From positions 1 to 64,000 of the forward strand of contig REEV01000045.1 of the NCBI GenBank assembly GCA_007694915.1: 64,000 nucleotides of DNA, read 5' to 3'. Below, in pieces: positions 8,276-16,508 of this stretch. The notes beneath the pieces are model-generated. The model did no database searches. It was not told where the DNA came from and saw only the letters and a list, made by a program, of their open reading frames with translations. This stretch comes from Cyanobium sp. PLM2.Bin73. Its GTDB lineage: Bacteria; Cyanobacteriota; Cyanobacteriia; PCC-6307; Cyanobiaceae. Numbering within the stretch: position 1 is the stretch's first letter; every line of letters starts with the position of its first letter. Made by a program: the position numbers and the translations under genes.

Positions 8276-9422
8276 GCGCCTCGATCAGGGGCCGCGCGGG
8301 GGCATCGAGCCAGGCCGGGATGGCCGTCGCTGGCGGGCCGGGTGGCTGACGCAGCACGGTGAGCTGGCCTCCCAGCTCCCGGCAGCGGCGACGCAGGGCC
8401 TCCACCCGGTATGGGGGCAGCGTCCCGGCAGCGGCCCAGAGGTCGCCCAGGCCGCTGCCGGCGCCGATCACCGCGCTCAGATCGCGCACTTCGGGGCTCT
8501 CCAGCAGTTCCGGCACGCGGGCGGGGAGCACCCCGGCGCGGAGCAGCCAGGCGGGCCGGGGCGTGGCCGCTCCCCGGCCCAGCTCCAGGTGGGCCTCCAG
8601 CCGCTCGGGCGCCAGGGTGTCCAACGCCACGCCGGTCTGCTGCGCCTGTTCGCCGATGCAGGTGATCTGCTCGTCGAGGGTCTGGGGGCTGATGCTGGCC
8701 AGGCTCACCAGCAGGGCGCTGGGCGTCTGGGGCAGGGTGCGCTGGTGCCAGTCGAGCCGCTCGGGGCTGAGGCTGGAGTTGAGCAGCCAGCGGGCCAGGG
8801 GCTGCAGCCGGCTGAGCGGCCCGTGCAGCCAGAGGCCGCGGCGCTGGGGCGGCAGGGGCTGGGTGCGCAGGGTGACCTCGGTGATCAGGGCCAGGGAACC
8901 CCAGCTGCCGCACAGCGGCCGCATCAGGTCGTAGCCGGCCACGTTCTTCACCACCTTGCCGCCGGCACGGGCGGCGGTGCCGTCGGCACGCAGCAGGCCG
9001 ATGCCGATCAGCTGGTCGCGCACGCCCAGGTAGCGCTGGCGGTAGCCGCCGGCCAGGCCCCGGGCCACCAGCCCGCCCACCGTGCCCCCACCCAGGCCGG
9101 CGCCCGGGCCCGTGGCCGTGGCGGGTTCAGCGGTGCCCCAGGGCCAGTCCACCGTCAGCCACTGCCGGTGGCGGGCAAGCTCCTGCTGCAACACCACCAG
9201 TGGTGTGCCGGCCCGCACGGTGACGGTGAAGTCGCCCGGGTTGTGCTCCACGATCCCCTCCAGCCGGGCGGTGCTCAGCACCAGCACCTCGCCCTGCCCC
9301 TGAGCGGGCTGCACCGGTGGACCCCAGTCCAGCCGGCTGCCGCTGCCGGCGGGCAGCCAGGGGGTGGCCTGCCGGTGCAGATCCCGCACCAGCTCCTGCA
9401 GCTCGCGGGGCTCAGGGCGCAT
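8205..9422 (-). CDS. glcE: Glycolate oxidase subunit GlcE (FAD-binding)
   Basis: A 405-residue FAD-binding oxidoreductase of the PCMH/VAO type, the GlcE subunit that works with GlcD and GlcF to oxidise photorespiratory glycolate to glyoxylate. The N-terminal half has VTVRAGTPLVVLQQELA and a Gly-rich FAD loop, then RQRYLGVRDQLIG and GGKVVKNVAGYDLMRPLCGS, which is typical for GlcE. The ATG at 9422 gives the normal N-terminus. GlcF is encoded at 20149-21504; GlcD is not in the window. Only 17 bp separate its start from the divergent kinase gene. Confidence 0.88.
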   Translation of the reverse strand: MRPEPRELQELVRDLHRQATPWLPAGSGSRLDWGPPVQPAQGQGEVLVLSTARLEGIVEHNPGDFTVTVRAGTPLVVLQQELARHRQWLTVDWPWGTAEPATATGPGAGLGGGTVGGLVARGLAGGYRQRYLGVRDQLIGIGLLRADGTAARAGGKVVKNVAGYDLMRPLCGSWGSLALITEVTLRTQPLPPQRRGLWLHGPLSRLQPLARWLLNSSLSPERLDWHQRTLPQTPSALLVSLASISPQTLDEQITCIGEQAQQTGVALDTLAPERLEAHLELGRGAATPRPAWLLRAGVLPARVPELLESPEVRDLSAVIGAGSGLGDLWAAAGTLPPYRVEALRRRCRELGGQLTVLRQPPGPPATAIPAWLDAPARPLIEALKRQFDPKQQLARGRLPGIQPRR

Positions 9423-9439
9423 CACGGCACGATGGTGCC

Positions 9440-10996
9440 ATGGCCGCCGCACCGCTCAAGATCGTTGTCTTCGACGACGACCCCACCGGCTCCCAGACCC
9501 TGCACAGCTGCCCGCTGTTGCTGCGCTGGGATGCCGCCAGCCTGCGCGCCGGCCTGGCCCATCCCTCGCCGTTCCTGTTTCTGCTGGCCAACACCCGCGC
9601 CCTTGCGCCGGCCCAGGCCGCCGCGCGGGTGCGCCGGATCTGCCGGGCCATCAAACCCGCCCTGGAGGCGGCGCGTGCCGAGGGCCTGATCGGCAGCTGG
9701 CTGCTGGTGAGCCGTGGTGATTCCACCCTGCGCAGCCATTTCCCCCTGGAGGTGGAGGTGATCGCCGCCGAACTGGGCGGACCCGAGGGCTGGGACGCCA
9801 CCCTGCTGGTGCCGGCCTTCCTTCCCGGTGGTCGCAGCACCCGCGACGGCGTGCACTACCTGCATGGCCAGCCGGTGCACACCAGCGCCTTCGCCCGCGA
9901 TTCGCTGCTGGGCTACCGCACCAGCTTTCTGCCCGCCTGGGTGGAGGAGAAGAGCGGCGGGCGCGTCCCAGCGGCCGCCGTGGAGCGCCTCGGCCTGGCG
10001 GAACTGGATGCCGCTGCCGCCGATCATCCGGGCGGCAACGGCGCGTCGGAGGCGGCAGCGGGCCCTGGCTTCCAGGCCCTCTGCGAGCGGCTGGCGGCCC
10101 TGGAGGGCAACCGCACCGTGGCGGTGGACGCGGAGCGGCCGCGGCAGCTGGCGGCCCTGGGGGCGGCGGTGCGGGAGCTCAGCGGACCCCATGCCGCGGC
10201 GCGCTGGGGTCGGCCGCGCCGGTTTCTGTTTCAGGCGGCGGCCAGCCTGCTCAACGGCCTGGCGCCGATCGGCCCCCAGCCCCTCGCTCCTGCGGCCCTG
10301 GCGGGGCTGCGCCGCCGCGACGGGCCTGGCGGCTGGCTGCCGGGCCTGGTGCTGGTGGGCTCCCATGTGCCCCTGGCCGATGCCCAGCTCGAGCAGTTGC
10401 TCACGGCGCCCGGCTGCAGCGGCATCGAGCTCGAGGTGGTCAAGCTGGCCCGGGTGCTGGAGGGACCGCTTCCCGCTGAGCTGCTGGCCTCGCTGGAGCA
10501 GGCCTGGCTGCAGCGGCTGGGGGCGGTGCTGTCCGCCGGCCGCACGCCGGTGCTCTACACCAGCCGGGGGGAGCTGCCCTGCCGCTCGGCTGCCGAGCGG
10601 CGGCGGCTGGGGCTGGAGCTGGCAGCCCTGATGGCGCGGCTGGCCGCTGCCCTGGCGCCACGGCTGGGGTACCTGATCAGCAAGGGCGGCATCACCACCC
10701 ACACCCTGCTGGCCGAGGGGCTGGGGGCCGGCCTGGTGGAGCTCCAGGGCCAGCTGCTGCCGGGGCTGTCGCTGGTGCGGCTGCCCGCCGGCGATCCGCC
10801 CCTGGCCGCTGGCCTGGCGGGCCTGCCGGTGCTCACCTTCCCCGGCAACCTGGGTGATGGCGGCAGCCTGCGCCAGGCCTGGCAGCTGATGGAGCATCCC
10901 CAGCCGCTGCCGGGGCCGCCGCCGCTCACAGCCGCACTGGCTCCAGGGGCCGGCAGTGCCACCCGCCCCCGGCTCGCTCCGCCACCAGCGGGGTGA
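9440..10996 (+). CDS. Four-carbon acid sugar kinase family protein (DUF1537/OtnK-like)
   Basis: A 518-residue protein with the two-domain layout of the sugar-acid kinases that phosphorylate D-threonate, D-erythronate or 3-oxo-tetronate. The N-terminal domain begins IVVFDDDPTGSQTLH, with the acidic cluster that binds the sugar, and continues with VSRGDSTLRSHFPLEVE. The C-terminal nucleotide-binding domain shows LISKGGITTHTLL and VLTFPGNLGDGGSL. The start ATG at 9440 is in frame and gives the usual N-terminus. Its substrate here is unknown; the divergent glcE neighbour suggests a link to small hydroxy-acid metabolism, which is inference. Confidence 0.85.
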   Translation: MAAAPLKIVVFDDDPTGSQTLHSCPLLLRWDAASLRAGLAHPSPFLFLLANTRALAPAQAAARVRRICRAIKPALEAARAEGLIGSWLLVSRGDSTLRSHFPLEVEVIAAELGGPEGWDATLLVPAFLPGGRSTRDGVHYLHGQPVHTSAFARDSLLGYRTSFLPAWVEEKSGGRVPAAAVERLGLAELDAAAADHPGGNGASEAAAGPGFQALCERLAALEGNRTVAVDAERPRQLAALGAAVRELSGPHAAARWGRPRRFLFQAAASLLNGLAPIGPQPLAPAALAGLRRRDGPGGWLPGLVLVGSHVPLADAQLEQLLTAPGCSGIELEVVKLARVLEGPLPAELLASLEQAWLQRLGAVLSAGRTPVLYTSRGELPCRSAAERRRLGLELAALMARLAAALAPRLGYLISKGGITTHTLLAEGLGAGLVELQGQLLPGLSLVRLPAGDPPLAAGLAGLPVLTFPGNLGDGGSLRQAWQLMEHPQPLPGPPPLTAALAPGAGSATRPRLAPPPAG

Positions 10997-12503
10997 GCGT
11001 GAACCGCGGTGGCGATCCGGCGGCCACATCCACCCGCAGGCCGGAGTAGCGGCGTTGCAGCGCCGAGCCGTGGCCGTGGCGGCCATGGAAGAAGCGGCTG
11101 CGAGCGAGCGGGCGGCCGCCCCCATCACGCAGCTCGGGCCCCTGGGGGCGCTGGCGGCGCAGGCTGTAGCCGCTGCCGCCGCACACCACCCAGGGGATGC
11201 CGGCGTCGCCGTGGCCGTTGTCGCCCACCTCCACCAGCTCCAGGCAGTGGGCATGGCCGCTGAAGGCCAGATCCAGTAGCGGCCGGCCCCCGGGCCGCTC
11301 CCCCAGCGCTGCCGCCACCCGGTCGAACACCCGCTGCAGCTGGTGACGCACCGCCAGGGTCTGGGCCTGGTTCCACTTGGTGGCCTCGGTGACGTAGGGC
11401 GGGTGGTGCAGCACCAGCAGCCGCCCACGCACCGCCGGGTTGCACCAGGAGGCCAGCAGCTGGCGCTCGAACCAGGCCAGCTGCTCGCTGTCCAGGGACG
11501 GGGGGCGGCCGGCGCGGGCCGCATCGGCGCTGGCCAGTTGCTTGTCGATGTCGTGGATGCGCTCATCGAGCTCCTCCAGCAGGCCCAGTCCATCGGCGCG
11601 GTTGTCGTCGGCCTGATCGTCGCGGTGGCCCGCCAGCCACTCGCCCCCCAGCTGGCGCAGCAGGTCGGCCTGTTCGGCCTCCAGGGCCTCGCGCTGCTGC
11701 AGCAGGCTGCGCCGCCAGGCGGGGGCGCCGGGCTGGGCGAGGGGCTCGTTGAAGGTGTTGGAGTCGAGGGCGAACAGGTCGATGCCGGCCCAGCGGCTGG
11801 CGTAGTAGCGGTGCGGCAGGCGCGTGAACCGGCCCGGGCGGTAGAGCAGGGCGCGCTCGCCATCGGGGCCGTCCACCGCGGCGCCGCGGGTGGTGCTCAG
11901 GTGGTCCTGCAGGAGTGCTTCCGGCACGGCGGCCAGCCGGTCGACGAAGGCCTCGCTCCAGGCCCGCCCGCAGAAGGAGCCGTGCCAGCCCACATCGAGG
12001 TTGACCCAGGGCCGCAGCAGGCGCCGGGGCAGGGCGGTGAGCAGCGCCAGCAGCGCCAGGGGCAGGGGCAGGTCGTAGTAGTCGTGGTTGCCGAGCACCG
12101 GCAGGAACGGCCGCCGGAACACCAGCTCGCTGTGGCGCAGCCGCCGCCACCGCTCGCCCCCCACCAGCCACTCGCGGTAAGGGCCGATGAAATTGCGCCG
12201 GTACTGCTGGCTGGAGCCCACCAGGTACACCACATCGCCGGTGTGCAGAAGGAAGCCGGCGTCCTCGCCGTGGCTCAGCAGCAGTTCGGCCACCCGGCGC
12301 TGGGGGTCGTGGCGCCCGCGGCGGCCGGTGCCGCTGTCGCCGATCACCAGGAAGCTGAAGGCCTCGCTGCCGCCGGGATCGCCCTCCAGCACGAGCCGGC
12401 AGGGATCGATGCCGGCCTCCTCCAGGGCTGGGTGGCCCCAGCGCACCCGCTCGGCCATGCGCCGGATCTTGGTGGGGATGCCGGCTTCGCTGGCGACGTT
12501 CAT
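10926..12503 (-). CDS. Metallophosphoesterase (calcineurin-like)
   Basis: A 525-residue protein carrying all metal-binding blocks of the calcineurin-like phosphoesterases: FLVIGDSGTG, LLHTGDVVY, PVLGNHDYYD, VLHHPPY and FSGHAHCLE. The large inserts between the GNHD and HHPP blocks resemble purple-acid-phosphatase-like cyanobacterial proteins. No signal peptide is evident, so it is probably cytoplasmic. It is the last gene of the long minus-strand run that begins with the Mrp-like cluster, starting 7 bp after the lipid-kinase fusion ends. It overlaps the sugar-acid kinase by 71 bp convergently. Confidence 0.88.
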   Translation of the reverse strand: MNVASEAGIPTKIRRMAERVRWGHPALEEAGIDPCRLVLEGDPGGSEAFSFLVIGDSGTGRRGRHDPQRRVAELLLSHGEDAGFLLHTGDVVYLVGSSQQYRRNFIGPYREWLVGGERWRRLRHSELVFRRPFLPVLGNHDYYDLPLPLALLALLTALPRRLLRPWVNLDVGWHGSFCGRAWSEAFVDRLAAVPEALLQDHLSTTRGAAVDGPDGERALLYRPGRFTRLPHRYYASRWAGIDLFALDSNTFNEPLAQPGAPAWRRSLLQQREALEAEQADLLRQLGGEWLAGHRDDQADDNRADGLGLLEELDERIHDIDKQLASADAARAGRPPSLDSEQLAWFERQLLASWCNPAVRGRLLVLHHPPYVTEATKWNQAQTLAVRHQLQRVFDRVAAALGERPGGRPLLDLAFSGHAHCLELVEVGDNGHGDAGIPWVVCGGSGYSLRRQRPQGPELRDGGGRPLARSRFFHGRHGHGSALQRRYSGLRVDVAAGSPPRFTLTPLVAERAGGGWHCRPLEPVRL

Positions 12504-12510
12504 GGGGCGT

Positions 12511-13827
12511 TCATGGGGCCGCCGCCAGGGGGGTGATCACGCTGAGTGAAGCGGGGCAGCAGCGGATGTCGACGCTGGCGGTGGTGACCATCTCGCCATC
12601 GATCACCAGCTTCTGGGGGGCGTCGGTGTCGATCTGGATCTCCCTGGCCCGCAGGCAGAGCAGGTCGGGGTGGCTGGTGGGCGACTGCACCACCGCCGAG
12701 GCCATCAGCGCCCCCAGGGCGTTGAGGCCCTGGAGGCGGCTGGCGGGGGTGGCCACGGTCACCTCCAGCAGGCCGTCGTCGGGCAGCACCTCGCCGAAGC
12801 CCTGAGCCAGCACCGAGGTGCCGGGGGCCACGTTGGCCACGGTGATGGCGGCGGCCTGGAGCTCGCTGGTGCTGCCGTCGATCGTCAGGCGGGCGTTGAA
12901 TGGCTGCTGGCTGAGCAGCTGCTGGGCCCCGGCCAGCACGTAGGCCAGGGTGCCGAAGCGGCTCTTGAGCTCGCGGCTGGCGCGCTCCACCATCCCCGCC
13001 TCGAAGCCCAGGCCCGCCAGCAGCACCATCGGGGTGTCGTTGCAGAGGGCGGTGTCGAGCCGCCGCTCGTGGCCGGCCAGCAGCACCCGGCAGGCCCCGG
13101 GCAGATCCAGCGGAATGCCCAGGGCTGTGGCGAAGGCGTTGGCGGTGCCGCGGGGAATCACCCCCAGGGGGATCGTCGTGCCGGCCAGCACCCCGGCCGC
13201 GGCCGAGACGGTGCCGTCACCGCCGCAGGCCACCACCATGGCGGTGCTGGCCGCTCCCTCGGCCCGGGCCTCGATCAGGCCCACCAGCTCGCGGGTCTGC
13301 TCGGCGGGATCCACATCCGCGCGGGTGAGCACCACGGTCACCAGCAGCTGGGGCTCGAGCAGGGAGCGGATGCGGGCCAGATCGGCGGCGGCATCGCCGG
13401 TGCCCGCCACCGGATTGAACAGCAGGTAGGCCAGCCGGCTGCGGCCCAGGCCCCGCAGGGCCAGATCGGCGCTGGCGGGGTTGAGGGCCAGGGGGGTGTG
13501 GGCGATGGCGCAGGCGCGGATCAGCAGCGCCGCGTCGGGCTGGCCGGGGGCCGGACTGGCGGCGGCGGGAAAGGCCACCACGGCACCCACCTCACCGCTG
13601 AGCACCAGGCCGGCGGCGCGGATGTCGGCGCCGCCGGCGAGGCTGCCCAGTTCGGCCTGGTCGCTGAGGCTGAGGCCGGTGAGGGCCGGCCGGCTGGCCA
13701 TCGCCGCCACCAGTTCGCTGTTGGCCAGCAGCCGGTAGCCCGCCAGCACGGCCCGATGCCGCTCCAGCCACGCGAGCAGGGGCTCAGTGCCCATCGCCTC
13801 GGCCAGCAGCACCAGGGTGGCGCTCAT
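12511..13827 (-). CDS. Methylglyoxal-synthase-like domain fused to diacylglycerol/lipid kinase
   Basis: A 438-residue two-domain protein. Residues 1 to about 130 follow the methylglyoxal synthase fold (ASTLVLLAEAMG-like start, LAGGADIRAAG, AVVAFPAAASP, ALLIRACAIAHTPLALN). Residues from about 135 onward are a YegS/DagK-type lipid kinase with LLFNPVAGTGDAA, the ATP-site VVACGGDGTVSAA and LGVIPRGTANAFA. Compared with known synthases, the catalytic His/Asp set looks mostly lost in the first domain (for example PHxPD is PGQPD), so it may be a sensor rather than an enzyme. The ATG overlaps the stop of the upstream transglycosylase gene by 4 bp, implying translational coupling. Confidence 0.82.
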   Translation of the reverse strand: MSATLVLLAEAMGTEPLLAWLERHRAVLAGYRLLANSELVAAMASRPALTGLSLSDQAELGSLAGGADIRAAGLVLSGEVGAVVAFPAAASPAPGQPDAALLIRACAIAHTPLALNPASADLALRGLGRSRLAYLLFNPVAGTGDAAADLARIRSLLEPQLLVTVVLTRADVDPAEQTRELVGLIEARAEGAASTAMVVACGGDGTVSAAAGVLAGTTIPLGVIPRGTANAFATALGIPLDLPGACRVLLAGHERRLDTALCNDTPMVLLAGLGFEAGMVERASRELKSRFGTLAYVLAGAQQLLSQQPFNARLTIDGSTSELQAAAITVANVAPGTSVLAQGFGEVLPDDGLLEVTVATPASRLQGLNALGALMASAVVQSPTSHPDLLCLRAREIQIDTDAPQKLVIDGEMVTTASVDIRCCPASLSVITPLAAAP

Positions 13828-14918
13828 GGTGTGGCTGCCGCTGCTGCCGCTGCTGGCGTGATGGCGGGAGGGGCGCTGGCGGGCACCTGCTGCAGGTAGG
13901 CGCTCACCGGGATCGGCCCGTTCTGGGCATAGCCCACCGGCAACCAGAGGTCGCCGGCTTCGGTGTTCACGTGAATCTCCCAGTGGTAGAGCCCGATGTA
14001 GGCCTGGGGGTCGTCACGCAGCAGGGAGGCGTAGAGAAGAACGGCGCGGCCGTAGTAGTCGCTGTTGTTGTAACCCCAGAGCCCCTTGCGGATGTCCTGC
14101 AGGCCGCCGCGGCGCACCAGATAGCGGGCGGCGGCCTGGATGGCGTCGTGGGGATCGCGGATGTCGCCCGCCCCCACCCCGGCCTGGGCCCAGGTGGTGG
14201 GAAGGAACTGCATCGGCCCCTGGGCGTTGGCCACCGACACGCCGTCGATGCGGCCCATGCCCGACTCCACCAGGTTGATGGCCGCCAGCACCTCCCAGTC
14301 GATGCCGGTGGCGGCGGCGGCCTTGCGGTAGTGGGCGAGGAGCTCTTCGGCCGGCGCGGGCTGGATGATCCGCCAGGCCGGCAGGGCGGCCAGGGGGCGG
14401 CTGCGGCGCTGCATGCTGAGGAACTCGCGGCGAGCCGCCAGGTGGCGCGCGGCCACGCTGCGCCAGGCGGGATCCAGCAGGGCCAGCACCGCCTCGGAAC
14501 GGGCCGGTTCCCGGGAGAGCTGGCGGTAGATCACCTGCTGCTGGTGGCCCAGGCGCGGCAGTTGCCCGGCGGGGGTGGCGGGATCCCGCAGGGCCGTCTC
14601 CACCGCCGTGAGCAGTTCGGCCAGCTCGGCCGCATCACCCGGCACCAGCGGGTAGTGGCGGCCATCGGCCTGGCGCGGCAGTGCCGGGTTCTCCGGCAGG
14701 GCGACGCCCGTGGCCTGGTCGGGGTCGGTGGCCTCGGGGGTGGCCATCTCCGCCGGATCGCCGCCCTGACCGAAGGCCAGGGCGCTGACGCGCAGTGCCG
14801 GTCGCAGTGCCAGCCCGCCCAGCAGCGCCAGGGCCAACCCCCCGGCGGCCAGCCCCAGCCGGGCTGGTCTGCGGAGGCGGGGTTGGACCATGCGGGCCTG
14901 GCGATTCGGTGGCGTCAT
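13824..14918 (-). CDS. Lytic transglycosylase (SLT domain)
   Basis: A 364-residue protein with an N-terminal Arg-rich stretch and a hydrophobic signal/anchor (about residues 20-42), so it should act in the periplasm on peptidoglycan. The C-terminal catalytic domain shows NLVESGMGR with the catalytic Glu, NAQGPMQFLPTTW, DPHDAIQAAARYL and LWGYNNSDYYGRAVL, all typical of SLT family transglycosylases. The tail is Ala/Pro-rich. It starts 6 bp after the interrupted ORF upstream and overlaps the lipid-kinase fusion by 4 bp, so it belongs to the long minus-strand unit. Confidence 0.9.
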   Translation of the reverse strand: MTPPNRQARMVQPRLRRPARLGLAAGGLALALLGGLALRPALRVSALAFGQGGDPAEMATPEATDPDQATGVALPENPALPRQADGRHYPLVPGDAAELAELLTAVETALRDPATPAGQLPRLGHQQQVIYRQLSREPARSEAVLALLDPAWRSVAARHLAARREFLSMQRRSRPLAALPAWRIIQPAPAEELLAHYRKAAAATGIDWEVLAAINLVESGMGRIDGVSVANAQGPMQFLPTTWAQAGVGAGDIRDPHDAIQAAARYLVRRGGLQDIRKGLWGYNNSDYYGRAVLLYASLLRDDPQAYIGLYHWEIHVNTEAGDLWLPVGYAQNGPIPVSAYLQQVPASAPPAITPAAAAAAATP

Positions 14919-14923
14919 CGACG

Positions 14924-15172
14924 CTACCGGCTCCGGCCCAGGCCACCCGCCGGTCGTTCCAGGCCGGGGTCGAGCAGGGCGGTGGTTTCGATGCAGAGCA
15001 GCAGCGAGTCGGTGGCGGCGCGGCGATCGAACTGGCCCAGCACCAGCCCCTGCTCAAGGGCCTCCAGCCGCGCCCGGGCGGCCAGGGCCCGGCTCAGCTT
15101 CTCCTCCAGACGTCAGCGCATCTGCTCGATCAGCGGGTCCTGATCTGCATCCGGGGTGGGGGAGGCGGTCAT
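14924..15172 (-). pseudogene. Small ORF interrupted by an in-frame TGA
   Basis: Starting at ATG 15172, six bases after the MrpB-fusion stop, a frame encodes 19 residues (MTASPTPDADQDPLIEQMR) and then TGA at 15113-15115. The same frame continues open for 62 more codons, with a helical, Leu/Arg/Glu-rich sequence (RLEEKLSRALAARARLEALE at its start), to a TAG at 14924. The part after the TGA has no ATG, GTG or TTG near its beginning. A single C-to-T change (CGA to TGA) would explain this, so it is probably a recent pseudogene or a sequencing error. The original product, about 82 residues and possibly coiled-coil, is not recognised. Confidence 0.55.
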
Positions 15173-15178
15173 GGCGAT

Positions 15179-15859
15179 TCAGAGCAGGCCGCGGTAGCGG
15201 ATGAACAGCTGCACCATCGTCCAGGAGCCCAGTGTCACCTTCATCCCCATCAGCGCGTTGAGCAGGGGGATCCAGCCGCCGCTCTCCACGGCCCCGAAGC
15301 TGCCGTCGGGCAGGTTCAACCCCTCCAGGCTGAGGAAGGCCAGCGCAATGAACAGCAGCACCGCCAGCTTCTCGATCAGTTCGGTGCGCATCAGGTTGCG
15401 GTGGCTGACCTCTTCCGAGGGCAGCGGCCCCTGGCCGGAGCGCACGATCAGCAGCAGGGCCAGGGCGGTGCCCCCCGACACCCCGGCGGCGAAGCCACCC
15501 CCCGGCGAGAGGTGACCACGCAGGGCCAGTTCCACCGCCAGCAGCGCCGCCACCGTGGCCCCCAGCCGGCAGAGCACGAGCACGGCGGGGTCGTCGAGGC
15601 CGTGGATGCTGGCCTGGGGACGCTCGGCGCTGAGCATCCACACCACCCCCATCGAGGCCAGGGTGAACACCACCACCTCGGCCACCGTGTCGTAGAGGCG
15701 GGTGTAAAGGAGCACGCCCGACACCAGGTTGGGCACCCTCGTCTGCTCGCTGAGGGCGGCAATCAGCGCCCCGTTGCTGGCGGGCGCCGGCAGGGTCTGC
15801 AGCAGGGGCGCCAACGCCACCACGCCGGCCGCCAGCAGGTGCAGGGGGCGCAGGTTCAC
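15179..15859 (-). CDS. Mrp antiporter MrpB/MnhB subunit with N-terminal MbhE-like domain
   Basis: A 226-residue membrane protein. The N-terminal third contains RLYDTVAEVVVFTLASMG, the signature of the MbhE-like segment normally found at the C-terminus of MrpA or in membrane-bound hydrogenases. The rest is MrpB: LALRGHLSPGGGFAAGVSGG and further spans. The fused form would supply the part of MrpA that contacts MrpB although no MrpA is encoded here. It acts in the membrane as part of a cation/H+ antiporter or an NDH-related module. It overlaps the upstream MrpF-like gene by 4 bp. Confidence 0.8.
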   Translation of the reverse strand: MNLRPLHLLAAGVVALAPLLQTLPAPASNGALIAALSEQTRVPNLVSGVLLYTRLYDTVAEVVVFTLASMGVVWMLSAERPQASIHGLDDPAVLVLCRLGATVAALLAVELALRGHLSPGGGFAAGVSGGTALALLLIVRSGQGPLPSEEVSHRNLMRTELIEKLAVLLFIALAFLSLEGLNLPDGSFGAVESGGWIPLLNALMGMKVTLGSWTMVQLFIRYRGLL

Positions 15860-16113
15860 GGACCCGGCTGCTCCCGTTCGCGCAGCAGGTTGGCGATCAG
15901 CAGGATGCCGGCGTTGCCGATGCTCAGCACCAGCACGCCCACCAGGCCGGGCATGGGGTCGTTGCGCACCACCGACACCACCAGCATCACCAGGGCCACC
16001 TTGGTGGAGAGGCTGGCGAGGGCGGCCAGGCGGTGCCAGAGCTCGCGGCTGCGGCAGGCCACCGCGATCGGAATCAGCAGCGCCACCAGCATCCCGTCCA
16101 CCAGCCAGGTCAT
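15856..16113 (-). CDS. MrpF/MnhF-like antiporter subunit
   Basis: An 85-residue protein with three predicted membrane segments (MLVALLIPIAVAC, STKVALVMLVVSVV and LVGVLVLSIGNAGILLIA). Size, topology and its place between the E-like and B-like subunits match MrpF. The sequence is divergent, so it is identified mainly by context. Start and stop overlap both neighbours by 4 bp. Confidence 0.7.
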   Translation of the reverse strand: MTWLVDGMLVALLIPIAVACRSRELWHRLAALASLSTKVALVMLVVSVVRNDPMPGLVGVLVLSIGNAGILLIANLLREREQPGP

Positions 16114-16508
16114 GGCGCCCGCCGCTCCGGAGTCAGGGTGTGCACGTGGTAGCGGCGCCCGGAGGGCTCCATGCTCAGGCAGATGCTGAAGGGGGTGAGG
16201 GTGATGGTGAACACCTCCAGAAACATCAGCAGGTCGTTACGGCGGCCGTGGCCGCTCACCAGGCTGGAGCCCTCCCGCAGCCGCCGCCGTCCCAGGAGCT
16301 GCACGGCCTGCTGAAAGGCCTGGGGAATCGCCGCCAGCACGTGGCCCAGGGCCACAACCAGATCATGCAGAGGCAGGGCCCTGTGGTCCTGGATCGGCAG
16401 CAGCAACGCCACCGCCAGACCGATCAGCACATTCAGCGTGCGGGGATCCTGGGTGAGCAGCATCCAGATCCCCACCCGCAGCGCCACATTCAGCAGGGCT
16501 GCGATCAC
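16110..16508 (-). CDS. MrpE/MnhE-like antiporter subunit
   Basis: A 132-residue membrane protein starting with a GTG at 16508 whose TG overlaps the TGA stop of the D-like subunit. The sequence LNVALRVGIWMLLTQDP and LNVLIGLAVALLLP gives the N-terminal membrane hairpin of MrpE, and the C-terminal part (FLEVFTITLTPFSICLS) matches the conserved end with T-L-T-P. The longer open frame upstream is only the antisense-like shadow of the D subunit and was not used. It is part of the Mrp-like operon. Confidence 0.78.
   Translation of the reverse strand: MIAALLNVALRVGIWMLLTQDPRTLNVLIGLAVALLLPIQDHRALPLHDLVVALGHVLAAIPQAFQQAVQLLGRRRLREGSSLVSGHGRRNDLLMFLEVFTITLTPFSICLSMEPSGRRYHVHTLTPERRAP

Noticed and set aside
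15113-15115. Selenocysteine decoding of the in-frame TGA, tempting because selD is encoded nearby
   Set aside because: No SECIS-like stem was seen after the TGA, the sequence around it is Arg/Glu-rich with no redox motif, and Sec machinery is not evident. A nonsense mutation is simpler.
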